64,000 nt of DNA from a virus. Numbering within the stretch: the stretch's first letter is position 1; each line of letters begins with the position of its first letter. The notes beneath the pieces are model-generated. The model saw only the letters and a list, made by a program, of their open reading frames with translations, did not search any database and had not been told where the DNA came from. Positions 33,321 through 43,009 of this stretch are shown here, piece by piece. The DNA is taken from positions 62,001 through 126,000 of the IMG/VR virus record IMGVR_UViG_3300034200_001185; one strand, given 5' to 3'. A program made the position numbers and the translations under genes.

Positions 33321-33842
33321 ATGGCGAATATCATACCCGCACTATCAAATGATACGCTAGGCATTGGATCAGCCCCATGGAAAAGCGTTATCGCAAAACA
33401 AGTAAAGCTTACAAACGAAACATCAACACCATCTATTACAGAAAACGCATTGTACGTTATAAATAACGTACTTTATTTTAATGGATCTGTTGTAGGATCA
33501 AGCGTGTCATCAGCGTCTTGGAAAGCATACGAACTAGCAGTAGAGTTTGAAACCGAAAGTATGTACGAAGTTTGGGTTTCAGGTGCGAGCATAGTTGCGC
33601 CTGCAAACGAAAACTATCCAGTACAAGCAAGAGTATTGTATAACGGCGTAGAAATTCTTCCTAGCAACCTTACATTCGAAGTTGGTACATACGGCGATTT
33701 GTTTAACATCGAGCCTGGTAGTATAACTGAAATCGACCCATCCGAGCAAGGTACGAAGATAACAATTAACATCCCAGAAGAGGACGGACAAGCGTTTATA
33801 TTTGAAGTAGGCGCATCTATCCTTGTATGGAACAACGAATAG
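33321..33842 (+). CDS. Short tail-fibre protein with shared attachment domain
   Basis: The 173-residue protein begins ANIIPALSNDTLGIGSAPWK, then NALYVINNVLYFNGSVVG. The protein at 37342 has the same order (NVVPKTDNDGSRLG, then NAIYVLNNQLYFGNSVIS). This identifies a common N-terminal domain of about 65 residues, likely the attachment module for the baseplate. The rest is a beta-sandwich (VQARVLYNGVEIL, EDGQAFIFEVGASIL), possibly a receptor-binding head. Confidence 0.6.
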   Translation: MANIIPALSNDTLGIGSAPWKSVIAKQVKLTNETSTPSITENALYVINNVLYFNGSVVGSSVSSASWKAYELAVEFETESMYEVWVSGASIVAPANENYPVQARVLYNGVEILPSNLTFEVGTYGDLFNIEPGSITEIDPSEQGTKITINIPEEDGQAFIFEVGASILVWNNE

Positions 33843-33851
33843 GAGTTAGCT

Positions 33852-35255
33852 ATGCTAATATCAGGTAAACAACTAAAGAACAGTTCGATCGGTCTCGATA
33901 AAATCGTTAATCTCGACGAAGGTAAGATTATTATCGGTCAAGGTGGAGCAGCCGCATCCGCACAAGCTATCAGTGGCGATATTACACTTGCCGCGAATGG
34001 TGCAGTAGCACTCGGCGCTGTAGTAGACGGTACTAAACTCGCTGCAAACTTCTTGCAAACCCAAGCTACTTATTCCGGCGTACTTCAAGCAGACGACGAT
34101 AGGATTTCAAGCTCTTCGTTAGTAAAGAACTACGTAGACAGCGCTATTGCCGCTATACCCGGTACCACTGTAGATTACGGTGCATTAGTAGCTACTAATT
34201 CAGTAGTTACTACTTTATTCACTGGCGACCTTACTGATACGCTTCCATCTTCAGACGCAGTCAAAGCTTATGTAGATCAAAACATTCAAGGCTTGGATGT
34301 AAAAGAAGCGGTAAAGGTAACACTTACAGGCAATTCGTTGGCCGGAGCGATTACATCGATTACTCTCGGCGTAATTGAGCTGTCAGCATCGTACCCAAAC
34401 CTAATTAACGGTGTTTCAGTTTCTCTTACTGACCGCGTTCTCGTAAATACACCAGAATCTTCCGACCAAAAGTATAATGGTATTTATACTGTGTCTACTT
34501 TATGGGAAGACGGCGTTTCCAACTTACGCTTAACACGTGCTGCTGATGCGGATAACACACCAGGAACTGGCGAAGTATCAAATGGCATGTTCTGTGCCGT
34601 TCTTTATGGTACATATGCAGGTACTAGTTGGATTTTACGCGTAGCAACTGCTGTAACACTAGATGAAACTGCGTTAACATTCGTTCAATTTGCTGGTGCT
34701 ACACAACTAACAATAAAAACAGACGGCGGTTTAACAAATAGCGGTAGCAACCAACTTGCAATCGATATTACTAACTTACAAGCATTTGCAGGCTCCGTGG
34801 CATTAACTACCGATCTATTGGTGATTAATGATGGCGCGGCGTCAGGCGGTGAACGTAAAATTACTGTAGCCGACCTTATTGCTGATGTCGGTGGAAATGG
34901 GTTAACTGTATCAACAAATGGTGTCATCGCTGTTGACGGTGCTATCGTGCAAACAGTTAGCTATAGCGATTCAACAACTTCTGGCAATGCTGCTAAGATT
35001 TCTTCCGTCGCATTCAGTAGCGCACCAAACGGTAATGTACAAGTATTTGTAAACGGTATCGCACAAAACGTGTCTTACTCTACATCTTCTGGAGATGGCG
35101 ATTGCTTCTTTGCTGCATCTAGTGATACCGCACAATCAAGCGCAAGAGCTTCCGGCTCAATTCTCGCAAGCGATGTCTTGTTCTGGAATGGTACAACCGC
35201 AGGCTTTAATATCGAATCAGGAGACGAGATCAAACTCGTATATATGCCTAAATAA
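33852..35255 (+). CDS. Tail fibre protein
   Basis: The 467-residue protein has a helical start (MLISGKQLKNSSIGLDKIV) and Gly/Ala-rich beta repeats (GDITLAANGAVALGAVVDG). The sequence LVKNYVDSAIAAIP is typical of fibre shafts. A C-terminal domain (NGNVQVFVNGIAQNVSYS, then DEIKLVYMPK) looks like a fibre tip. The DNA is visibly richer in G+C than the surrounding genes, suggesting separate ancestry. Its TAA is immediately followed by the TTA of the convergent gene with no gap. Confidence 0.65.
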   Translation: MLISGKQLKNSSIGLDKIVNLDEGKIIIGQGGAAASAQAISGDITLAANGAVALGAVVDGTKLAANFLQTQATYSGVLQADDDRISSSSLVKNYVDSAIAAIPGTTVDYGALVATNSVVTTLFTGDLTDTLPSSDAVKAYVDQNIQGLDVKEAVKVTLTGNSLAGAITSITLGVIELSASYPNLINGVSVSLTDRVLVNTPESSDQKYNGIYTVSTLWEDGVSNLRLTRAADADNTPGTGEVSNGMFCAVLYGTYAGTSWILRVATAVTLDETALTFVQFAGATQLTIKTDGGLTNSGSNQLAIDITNLQAFAGSVALTTDLLVINDGAASGGERKITVADLIADVGGNGLTVSTNGVIAVDGAIVQTVSYSDSTTSGNAAKISSVAFSSAPNGNVQVFVNGIAQNVSYSTSSGDGDCFFAASSDTAQSSARASGSILASDVLFWNGTTAGFNIESGDEIKLVYMPK

Positions 35256-35771
35256 TTAGTTGTGATAAATTATAATTGTTGAATTTCCTATATTAGTATC
35301 ACCATTATCTCTGTACGTAGTAAGTTTACTAGCAGACGTAGTTTGTAATGTTTTGATTCGAAACTGAACGTTTATATCAGTTGCTGGTGCAGGTATAACA
35401 CAGTACGCTTGATATTCTCTAATGCCTGAGTTCTTTAGACCACCTGATGCTAAGACATTGTTAGGATTTGTACATTTTTGCGTGAACCAAGAAGAATTTG
35501 TAGTATTGTAAAAACCAAATCTAAAGGTAGACGCTATACTAGCGTCTACATAAGTTGTCGGTGCAATAGTTCTATACGCAATACAAGTTACCAAGAAATA
35601 GTCTAATCCGGCTTTTAGTGTTATAGTATTAGATGCGAGAGATACCTTATCCGTACTTCCAGATATACTACTAAGCGCAATAGGCGTTCCTACTGTAGTT
35701 ATAGCTGAGTTATTATTAACTAATATCTGAGAGCATTTTAAATTTAAAGTCGATAGTGGAAAGTATGACAT
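35256..35771 (-). CDS. Receptor-binding-protein-like beta protein, leftward cassette gene 4
   Basis: The protein has 171 residues, starting MSYFPLSTLNLKCSQILVNN. It is beta-rich with aromatic strands (LDYFLVTCIAYRTIAP, FRFGFYNTTNSSWF) that resemble the jelly-roll heads of short fibres and TNF/C1q-like phage receptor-binding proteins. It is the last gene of the leftward cassette and ends directly against the convergent fibre gene. Only a weak GAAAG ribosome site is seen. Confidence 0.5.
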   Translation of the reverse strand: MSYFPLSTLNLKCSQILVNNNSAITTVGTPIALSSISGSTDKVSLASNTITLKAGLDYFLVTCIAYRTIAPTTYVDASIASTFRFGFYNTTNSSWFTQKCTNPNNVLASGGLKNSGIREYQAYCVIPAPATDINVQFRIKTLQTTSASKLTTYRDNGDTNIGNSTIIIYHN

Positions 35772-35774
35772 TTT

Positions 35775-36224
35775 TTAATCTTTCAATACGAAGTTTAGTG
35801 TAAATACTGATCTCGTTACAAGGGTTGGGTAGGCAGTTGACGTGCTAACCTTACCGGTAATTACACTAGGTACACCGGTCATTATGTTGTGATTATAGGA
35901 TGATGTGGACTTAGAAAGGCTAGCGGTAGCTGTCCAATTTCCTGATAACTGGCTACAAGCTCTGCTTGGATTAGACGTATTGCTGCAATATAGTGCGGTA
36001 TTTTCGGCAGCGGTACCAGAACCGGTACCGCGTATAGATGCACCTAATACCCTTATTTCGTTATTATAAGTTGGCAAGGTCGCGCCATTACCGAATACGT
36101 GTGCGCCATTTTTGTGTACTTTCAGCGAAGATATGCTGTAAGCCCCGCTAAGAGTTTGGGTTGTATCTGTATTTGATTGTGCAATATACGCACATAGATT
36201 TTTGGTACTTCCGGTATAACTCAT
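35775..36224 (-). CDS. Receptor-binding-protein-like beta protein, leftward cassette gene 3
   Basis: The 149-residue protein is Ser/Thr/Asn-rich and beta-structured (GAYSISSLKVHKNGAHVFGN, then TRSVFTLNFVLKD). Start and upstream stop overlap as ATGA (36221-36224), with GGGAG nearby. The C-terminal strand pattern resembles the other cassette proteins. It is probably a fibre head domain. Confidence 0.5.
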   Translation of the reverse strand: MSYTGSTKNLCAYIAQSNTDTTQTLSGAYSISSLKVHKNGAHVFGNGATLPTYNNEIRVLGASIRGTGSGTAAENTALYCSNTSNPSRACSQLSGNWTATASLSKSTSSYNHNIMTGVPSVITGKVSTSTAYPTLVTRSVFTLNFVLKD

Positions 36225-36757
36225 CTATCAATCTCCCATATAAACAAAGAATGCGGATCTGCGTTTGAATCTCCTATGACTCTAAGCCCGAGTGACAAGG
36301 ATGAGCTTAAATTATCCGCGTCCATTAAAAGGGTTAACACATCGCCACTTTGAGCTGAAAATGAAGCAACGCCTAATGTATTAGATGACCCGTTTGTATT
36401 TGACGCTGTTGCGCTTATAACATTACCTTCGGAAGAGAACTGACTGTCTATTGGTACACCATTAAGATACAACGTAAGTAGGATGTTATATGATCCCGGT
36501 GTTAAGCCTGTACTAACATTAACTACGTTAATAGTCGGGGCTACGTACACTATATAGTCCTTTGCCGATAAAGTAATGTCTCCATTCGAAACAGTTATGC
36601 CGATTCCGGCGGATGCGTTGATAGAGTCAAATAGGCACTTTTGATTAAGCGCTACGCCTGTAACTGCCGGCATAGTAATATCGGTCATATTAGAAGACAG
36701 ATATACGTGAGCAAACTTTACTTTTTTAGCGTCAGGCGATTTTATCATATAACTCAT
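36221..36757 (-). CDS. Receptor-binding-protein-like beta protein, leftward cassette gene 2
   Basis: The 178-residue protein starts MSYMIKSP at 36757, where ATGA overlaps the stop of the gene before; a start four codons upstream is less likely. It contains KDYIVYVAPTINVVN, PGSYNILLTLYLNGVPID and ends HSLFIWEID, a beta-sandwich pattern. It shares the MSY start with its two downstream neighbours, suggesting a gene family made by duplication. Confidence 0.5.
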   Translation of the reverse strand: MSYMIKSPDAKKVKFAHVYLSSNMTDITMPAVTGVALNQKCLFDSINASAGIGITVSNGDITLSAKDYIVYVAPTINVVNVSTGLTPGSYNILLTLYLNGVPIDSQFSSEGNVISATASNTNGSSNTLGVASFSAQSGDVLTLLMDADNLSSSLSLGLRVIGDSNADPHSLFIWEIDR

Positions 36758-37200
36758 TTTATGTTCCAACCTGTTCCGTCGCTATCAATTACTAAGGTAG
36801 CGTACTGAGACGAGATGTCTATTTGCGTGACGCCGTCTATATATTGCTGACTTGGCGAAGTCGCAGCAACTACGGATACTAAAGCAGTCCCTCTACGCTT
36901 AATTTCAATTCTTAGATTAGCGTTGTCGCCAGCAGCCGATGGTAAATTTATGCTTACTGCGGATGACCCATTATCGATTAGATACTTAAGAGTAGTGACG
37001 GTAGTAGCGGGCGTACTGATTGTGTACGGAAAGCCTGTGTTAATTACGGTGTTTGTAATTCTGCCTTCCGCCGATCCTCCGCCACCGCTTATAGTTTGGT
37101 TTTCCCACTTACTTGTCGACGTATTGTATGCAAGCGCTTGTCCATTTGACGGGCTTGTTAAACTGATTTCTTTAATTTGCGATAGCTTTAATCTGCTCAT
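36754..37200 (-). CDS. Tail-fibre adaptor-like protein, leftward cassette gene 1
   Basis: The protein has 148 residues. The first 40 (MSRLKLSQIKEISLTSPSNG, then AYNTSTSKWENQTISG) are the attachment-type segment common in phage tail fibres. A C-terminal beta domain (LRIEIKRRGTALVSVVA, then YATLVIDSDGTGWNIK) resembles fibre-tip folds. It leads the cassette behind a TATAAT box and AAAGGATCG ribosome site. It probably anchors or caps a fibre. Confidence 0.6.
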   Translation of the reverse strand: MSRLKLSQIKEISLTSPSNGQALAYNTSTSKWENQTISGGGGSAEGRITNTVINTGFPYTISTPATTVTTLKYLIDNGSSAVSINLPSAAGDNANLRIEIKRRGTALVSVVAATSPSQQYIDGVTQIDISSQYATLVIDSDGTGWNIK

Positions 37201-37341
37201 GATCGATCCTTTGATTTCATATTTCGTATAAATTATACTACCATGTTTAACAAATAATAGACGGCTAAACTAGAAATAAGTAGATCGTAGCTATTCAATC
37301 GTATATTTGTTATATTGTACAATATAACATAGGAGCTTATA
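37201..37341. promoter_or_regulatory. Divergent fibre intergenic region with dyad
   Basis: This 141-base AT-rich gap drives the leftward cassette and the rightward fibre gene. It contains a leftward TATAAT (37232-37237) and a 22-base perfect palindrome next to the rightward ribosome site. Confidence 0.5.
37308..37329. promoter_or_regulatory. 22-base perfect palindrome (operator or stem-loop)
   Basis: TGTTATATTGT is followed directly by its exact reverse complement. It ends 12 bases before the start of the rightward fibre gene and includes a TATAAC box, so a dimeric regulator bound there would block it. Confidence 0.6.
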
Positions 37342-39126
37342 ATGACAAATCCAATTAACGTAGTACCCAAAACAGACAACGACGGATCAAGATTAGGGCG
37401 TGAAACACGCAGATGGGCGGAAGGGCATATCATCGATATTAAATCGAGCGTGCTTAGGTTACTAAATAAGGCGCTTGCACCAAGTGACACAACAAACGCA
37501 ATTTACGTTCTGAACAATCAGTTGTATTTTGGAAACTCTGTTATCAGCGGTGTATCCGAAGAATACATACAGAGTCTTATCGATGATGCGCTTGCTACTA
37601 TCGATTTCGTAGATCAAGCCGAAGCTGAGCAGATTGCGACTACAATCGCAACAAACATCGTAAACACTGCGATTAATAACTTATCTATTCCATCCAATCT
37701 ATCCGACCTAAACGATGTAAATGCTTCGGGCATACAAACTGGTGATGTGGTTACTTGGAACGGAACTCAATTTGTAATGCAAGCGCCTAATGATGTTGTG
37801 AATAATACGCTTTTGCTATCTGACGGCAGTAATAACGATACTTTAGACTTAGCAAACTCAGACGTACTTACTATACAAGGTACAAGTAACGAGGTAACCG
37901 TACAATTATCTACAAGCGTTGGTGGACAAGCATATACCATTTCGTTACCAGAAAGCATAAATGCGAAGTCATCGTCATCTCTGCAAGCTGATAAGCTTAC
38001 AACGGCTAGAACATTATCATTATCTACTGACGCATCTGGATCAGTGTCGTTTGACGGATCAGCTGATGTGTCTTTGTCCGTAGGTAGTGTAAAAGCAACA
38101 CAATTAAAGACAGCAAGAACAATCACGCTTAGCGGTAATTGCAGTGGAAGTATTTCGTTTGACGGCACCACAGATGTTACAATACCAACAACCGTTAGTT
38201 TATCTACCCAAGCCAATACGCTATCTACAGCTCGTACAATTACAATATCCGGTGATGCAGTAAATCAAGGTGCAGCGCCTAGCTTTAATGGCAGTGCAAA
38301 TGTTAATATTCCGATCACCGTAAGTAAGGCGGATCAATTAAGAACAGCGCGAAAGATAACATTATCAGGAGACGCAGTCGGTGCTGTTAATTTTAACGGA
38401 TCCGCTGACGTAATTTTATCGGCAACGGTTACAAACTCGTCTACTGCAAATCAATTAGCGACAACAAAAACTATCTCGCTAACAGGGCCCGTAACAGGTA
38501 GTGTAAATACAACCTTTTCGACAAATCCTTCGATTGCTACAACAGTACCAGCAAACGCTTTCAAGACAATTCTAACAACCAAGGTAACTACCTTGTTATA
38601 TCGAGTTAAAGATCCTAGTAGCCCATATTTGCCTGCGTCTACTAATGTATTTGATACATCCTTATCTGCGTTACTAGCCGAACCTGTAGCGGTATTCTAT
38701 ACACAAACAGGTAGTTTTAGCTCAGGGCATAGAATTGTAGGCGCTTACTTGTATTTCCAAGATGGTGGTGTGCCGGGCGTAAGTTCAAATGGCGTATCAC
38801 GAGCTATTTACGAAGATTATCGATTCACTTTAAAGTCAGGTACGATTGCGTCATCTGGCAAGATTACTTGGGTCAGCACGGTAGCTACTGGTTATATGTT
38901 ACGCAGTATTCCTACAGCAGATGTATATGATGGCGATAGAACAGACGTATCAGCCGCACTGACACCGCCAACAGGTTCTACAACTATAAATAGCGGGTCA
39001 GCACTTGGGTTATTCTTTGATAAGATCACAATTAACCGCGCCGGATTTGACGCAATAAACAACTTAAATCCATGCGCATACGGATGTACAATCAACGTAG
39101 TACTCGAAAACCTACCACTAGTTTAA
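37342..39126 (+). CDS. Repeat-containing long tail fibre protein
   Basis: The 594-residue protein has an N-terminal attachment domain (about 65 residues) shared with the protein at 33321. A helical linker follows, then five imperfect shaft repeats of about 36-39 residues (pattern A-x-x-L-x-T-A-R-T-I-T-L-S-G). The globular tip is about 190 residues with VAVFYTQTGSFSSGHRIVGA. Such repeats build trimeric fibre shafts. AGGAG precedes the ATG. It probably recognises the host surface. Confidence 0.75.
   Translation: MTNPINVVPKTDNDGSRLGRETRRWAEGHIIDIKSSVLRLLNKALAPSDTTNAIYVLNNQLYFGNSVISGVSEEYIQSLIDDALATIDFVDQAEAEQIATTIATNIVNTAINNLSIPSNLSDLNDVNASGIQTGDVVTWNGTQFVMQAPNDVVNNTLLLSDGSNNDTLDLANSDVLTIQGTSNEVTVQLSTSVGGQAYTISLPESINAKSSSSLQADKLTTARTLSLSTDASGSVSFDGSADVSLSVGSVKATQLKTARTITLSGNCSGSISFDGTTDVTIPTTVSLSTQANTLSTARTITISGDAVNQGAAPSFNGSANVNIPITVSKADQLRTARKITLSGDAVGAVNFNGSADVILSATVTNSSTANQLATTKTISLTGPVTGSVNTTFSTNPSIATTVPANAFKTILTTKVTTLLYRVKDPSSPYLPASTNVFDTSLSALLAEPVAVFYTQTGSFSSGHRIVGAYLYFQDGGVPGVSSNGVSRAIYEDYRFTLKSGTIASSGKITWVSTVATGYMLRSIPTADVYDGDRTDVSAALTPPTGSTTINSGSALGLFFDKITINRAGFDAINNLNPCAYGCTINVVLENLPLV
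37987..38550 (+). repeat. Five tandem fibre-shaft repeats
   Basis: Units begin ADKLTTART, ATQLKTART, ANTLSTART, ADQLRTARK and ANQLATTKT, each followed by a strand such as ITLSGDAVG and FNGSADV. Divergence between copies is high, so the array is old rather than freshly expanded. Confidence 0.7.
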
Positions 39127-39136
39127 GGAATAAATT

Positions 39137-42100
39137 ATGGCATACATAGGCGACTCATGTCTTAGAATTGGCGACATAAATTGGTATATCGGCGATGAAG
39201 AGTCGTTTATTCCAAACGCAAGCATATACCCAGAAGTAGCACAGGTAGCCGTTAATTCGTACCTAAGGCTAGATGCTAGTTCGTCTTACACAGACGATGA
39301 ATTAGATACGATTGATTATGTATGGGAGCTTACAGCGTCTCCACATGATTCAGCCGTAGGTATAACCACGAGTATAGTAGTTTCTAACGAAGGAACTACC
39401 GCACAAGTCCTATTTGATAAAGTAGGTGCGTATAGAATAAAATTAACCGTAAAGGGTGCAAGCGGTGGATGTAGTCAGCCGGCTTATTGCGATGTAGTCG
39501 CAGTACCCTTTATTGCGTCACACTCCGACCAAGTATCGTTTGATACTTCGTGGATATGGCAACTACTTCCTTCGTTTTGGGGAAGACTTGAAAACGTAGA
39601 CAGAAAACGTATTGAAACCTTTTGGCGAGGCACACACCAAGTAATTGCGTCTGATATTTTAGAAGCATATAACGTAGAGCAGAATCAATCGATTGCTACG
39701 ATTCAAAAAAACATTATTAAAAAATGGAAAGCTCTCGAATTAAAGTATGAACCTAACGACGCTTTATTGTTCATAGCGCCAAATAAAGAGTTTCCAATCG
39801 TAGATGAAAGCGTTGTAGTAGAATCAGGATTTGTAAAATCGTTTCGCTTAACAAATTACGAAAATACACGCACTTACGAAGAGTCACGAGGAAATAGCTA
39901 CAACGTATCAAGTACTTTAATATCCGATACAGAGTTTATTACGAATGAATTTATACCCAACTTTTCGGTAGGATCTGATGTTGTAATTACGGCGTATAGA
40001 CAAAATCTAGCCGTAATTACGTTTAATAACAAGATTGTATCCGTAGATACATTAGGATCATCGAATTTAATTACCTTATCTAATCGTTTACCTTTAGAGC
40101 AGAATGATTTACCGCTACCAACATCAATCAGCGTAGAGGTTATGCCTCCTAGATACGCAGATGCGTTTATTGTGTATACCGAAAAATCTAATTACGCTTG
40201 TAAGTTTCTCCAAAGATCGAATAAGTTCGAATTAGTAAATAAACTACCAAATCAAGGTAATGCGCAGAAAGTTAAGACACTTTCACTTATTAAATCACAA
40301 GACTTAGAAAAGCAAGGCGTAAGTGCTGGCGATATTGGGTACATTACCATATCGGACATAAATCGTAGTTATACTGCAGACGTAAAGATAAACATACTTG
40401 GCGTAGATGACGATTTTGTACTATTCGATCTGAGCAGATCATTATACGAAGAATTAGATTCCATTACTCAAATCTTTGAGAGCGAAATTTACTCTACAGA
40501 ATTGGTAAATGAGATATATCAAGCGATTACATCCGAGTCATTTATTCGAAAGTATTGCTATCAACCGATCACAAAAGGAAATACGGTTGTAGTAACAGTC
40601 GGCGGTGGCAGTAGAGAATATAGTATATCGCTTAAAAAAATCATTCGTACAAAGAGAGTACCAATAGATTCGGACATTGTTTCAATACCAAAGATTACAG
40701 AATTTATCGAAAAGACACACTTTGACGGTACAAATCTATTAACCGATTTTAGCTCTAAGCAGCAACGCAAGCCATTCGATTTAATTCAAAACTTACACTA
40801 CTACATAGAGCCAGAACAAATAAAGGGCGGTGGTATACGTAGATCCGCCTTATCGAATAATGTGCTGATTTGTTCTACATTTAACTTTGCGCAAGCAAAC
40901 ATACAAGCTGGCGATACCTTGTACATTAAATCCGGAGAGGCGGAAGGGTACTATACAATCATCGGCGTCAGTGCGATATCGATTCAAATAGATAAGGACG
41001 TACCACACTTTCGAAAGGCTGACTTTGTAATTACTCGTTTATCAAAGAGGCAGAATAAATTCGTCATATTCCATAATTCTCTTCAGCTTAAAGACACAAT
41101 TATTGATCGATTATGGGCAGAATCATCAATCGTAGATAATCGAGATACTATAGAGCTTAATTTCGGATCCTTACTAAAGTTTAAATATGATGATTGGTTC
41201 TCGCGTGGTTTAAGTACATCTTATTACAGTGCCGTTTTAGGCTTACTCCTCGCTAGAATGTCTTCACCTAGCATACGTAATATAGAACTAGCGACATCAA
41301 TCATCGCTGGCGTACCTTTTACAGATAAAAGATCACGCGTTATTGATATCGTAGAAGATTACGAAGTAGATACAGTTACAGGAACTCCGATTGAATCTAT
41401 GATGTTACTTGAAGAACTAGACGAGAATGACGAGCCTACAGGATTATTCAGATCGTTTAAATTACCTTCAATAAACAACATTCGAGACTTTAGTACGACG
41501 GGTATAGGCATAAACAACCTTACAGGCGATAGATACAAGGTAGATGATATCGTAGAACAGTACGCAGTTTTAGGACTAGGCGTCTATGTAGCCGATTTAT
41601 ATAAGGATGTTTCGATCAATCAACTTAAAGACGTAGCCGATAGACATAAGTTTAAGGTTAAAATAAACGTAGATTCCGTAGATTCGACAAGCAACGCCTA
41701 CAAGTTTATCAGCGATTTTATATTTGAAATAAAACCATCTTATACACAGTTTATTGTTACGCTATTAAAGTTTTTAACAGACGAGATTAAGATTGACGAT
41801 GACGTATTCTTCAATCTGAAAAAGATGATATTCGATAATCCATACTTACAAAGAAACACAGCGCAAGTATTTAACTTTATCAAATCGAGATATCAGTTTA
41901 ACGATGAGCCTTCGTTTATCGAGCTGAATCACAAGTATGACAGTAATGCGTCAGTTACGCCAATAAACAATTCGTTTAGTACCTTACACTCACTTGATAC
42001 TAACTTTAATAACGTACATTCCATGTATAAAATACGAACATCTAGCTCTGAAAATCCGGACTTGCTTGTATTTAGAACTAACATAGGCGCATACAATCGC

Positions 42101-43009
42101 TTTTACCCAATTCACTCGATACTTGACAATCACACAATCAAGATAAACGCTAAGATCGATATTCCATCTGCGTCATTTAGCATACTTAGACCCATTCGTA
42201 ATAAGATGTTTAGCGGTATCGTTGAATTGGACGCTACAAAGGAAGGATTTCCGCTCTCAGACATAGATTGCGAAATTGTACAAGGCGATTACGTAATGTT
42301 AATTGATGAAGGCTACGCGCCTAGACAGATTACAGGCATAAATGCTGGATATGTACAAACAAATCCGCCTATGAATTTTGGCGGAACTAAGAATACTCGT
42401 ATACAAAGAGTATCGCTTGATACAAAAGTACAATACGAAGGAGAGGTTGTAGCCGTTGGAAGTTACTGCGAGTTAGACTTACTAAACGCATATACAGCCG
42501 GCATACAACCCGGAGATATTCTAGTAGGTGGAGATCATTCGTCAAGGATTGTATGTGTATCTACAAACAATAAGGTATGGGCATGGCCACGAGTGCCTTC
42601 AGGCTCTTATCGTATTGTTAGAGAACTAGAATCAAATTCGGATGAAGAGTTTCAAGACGCAGTAGACGAATTCCAAAAGGCATATATGGATACGTCATTT
42701 CTATGCTTACGAAAGAAGGATGGAGAGTCATTTGTGGAAACCTTTGAAAACGGGCAATTTACACACGAATTTGAGTTATATCCAGGCGACATCATTCAAG
42801 TATACGGAAGTAATGAAGATGTAGGAGAAGGCATAGGCGTATATAGAGTTATCGATAAAAACCACAACGACAAATATAGGGTATGTTTTGATGACTTAAA
42901 TGGTTTATTATCGTATATAGTAATTCGTCAAGCACCGTTAAGAAGATTGTATATCGACCAAAACGGCCTTACGAACACAGTCCCCAACTTTTTTGGAATC
43001 GGTGATTAG
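39137..43009 (+). CDS. Giant structural protein with PKD-like domain
   Basis: The 1290-residue protein has a PKD-like Ig domain near residues 35-125 (LRLDASSSYTDDELDTIDYV, then GAYRIKLTVKG). A helical block follows (SWIWQLLPSFWGRLENVDRK and on to QKNIIKKWKALELKY), then a long mixed region. The W-I-W-Q-L-L-P segment recurs in tail-peripheral proteins of large phages, as I recall. It probably forms part of the baseplate periphery or fibre network. It begins 10 bases after the fibre gene and abuts the next gene. Confidence 0.55.
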   Translation: MAYIGDSCLRIGDINWYIGDEESFIPNASIYPEVAQVAVNSYLRLDASSSYTDDELDTIDYVWELTASPHDSAVGITTSIVVSNEGTTAQVLFDKVGAYRIKLTVKGASGGCSQPAYCDVVAVPFIASHSDQVSFDTSWIWQLLPSFWGRLENVDRKRIETFWRGTHQVIASDILEAYNVEQNQSIATIQKNIIKKWKALELKYEPNDALLFIAPNKEFPIVDESVVVESGFVKSFRLTNYENTRTYEESRGNSYNVSSTLISDTEFITNEFIPNFSVGSDVVITAYRQNLAVITFNNKIVSVDTLGSSNLITLSNRLPLEQNDLPLPTSISVEVMPPRYADAFIVYTEKSNYACKFLQRSNKFELVNKLPNQGNAQKVKTLSLIKSQDLEKQGVSAGDIGYITISDINRSYTADVKINILGVDDDFVLFDLSRSLYEELDSITQIFESEIYSTELVNEIYQAITSESFIRKYCYQPITKGNTVVVTVGGGSREYSISLKKIIRTKRVPIDSDIVSIPKITEFIEKTHFDGTNLLTDFSSKQQRKPFDLIQNLHYYIEPEQIKGGGIRRSALSNNVLICSTFNFAQANIQAGDTLYIKSGEAEGYYTIIGVSAISIQIDKDVPHFRKADFVITRLSKRQNKFVIFHNSLQLKDTIIDRLWAESSIVDNRDTIELNFGSLLKFKYDDWFSRGLSTSYYSAVLGLLLARMSSPSIRNIELATSIIAGVPFTDKRSRVIDIVEDYEVDTVTGTPIESMMLLEELDENDEPTGLFRSFKLPSINNIRDFSTTGIGINNLTGDRYKVDDIVEQYAVLGLGVYVADLYKDVSINQLKDVADRHKFKVKINVDSVDSTSNAYKFISDFIFEIKPSYTQFIVTLLKFLTDEIKIDDDVFFNLKKMIFDNPYLQRNTAQVFNFIKSRYQFNDEPSFIELNHKYDSNASVTPINNSFSTLHSLDTNFNNVHSMYKIRTSSSENPDLLVFRTNIGAYNRFYPIHSILDNHTIKINAKIDIPSASFSILRPIRNKMFSGIVELDATKEGFPLSDIDCEIVQGDYVMLIDEGYAPRQITGINAGYVQTNPPMNFGGTKNTRIQRVSLDTKVQYEGEVVAVGSYCELDLLNAYTAGIQPGDILVGGDHSSRIVCVSTNNKVWAWPRVPSGSYRIVRELESNSDEEFQDAVDEFQKAYMDTSFLCLRKKDGESFVETFENGQFTHEFELYPGDIIQVYGSNEDVGEGIGVYRVIDKNHNDKYRVCFDDLNGLLSYIVIRQAPLRRLYIDQNGLTNTVPNFFGIGD

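Noticed and set aside
36605-36618. GCCG-ATTC-CGGC hairpin in the leftward fibre cassette
   Set aside because: It has the inner CG pairs but its loop reads GAAT on the mRNA strand, outside the R-A-Y-N set. A single such case is compatible with chance.
35256-37341. Definite DNA-inversion (Gin/Cin-like) switch
   Set aside because: No serine invertase gene and no matching inverted repeat at the 35.25 kb end were seen, so it is kept only as a possibility.
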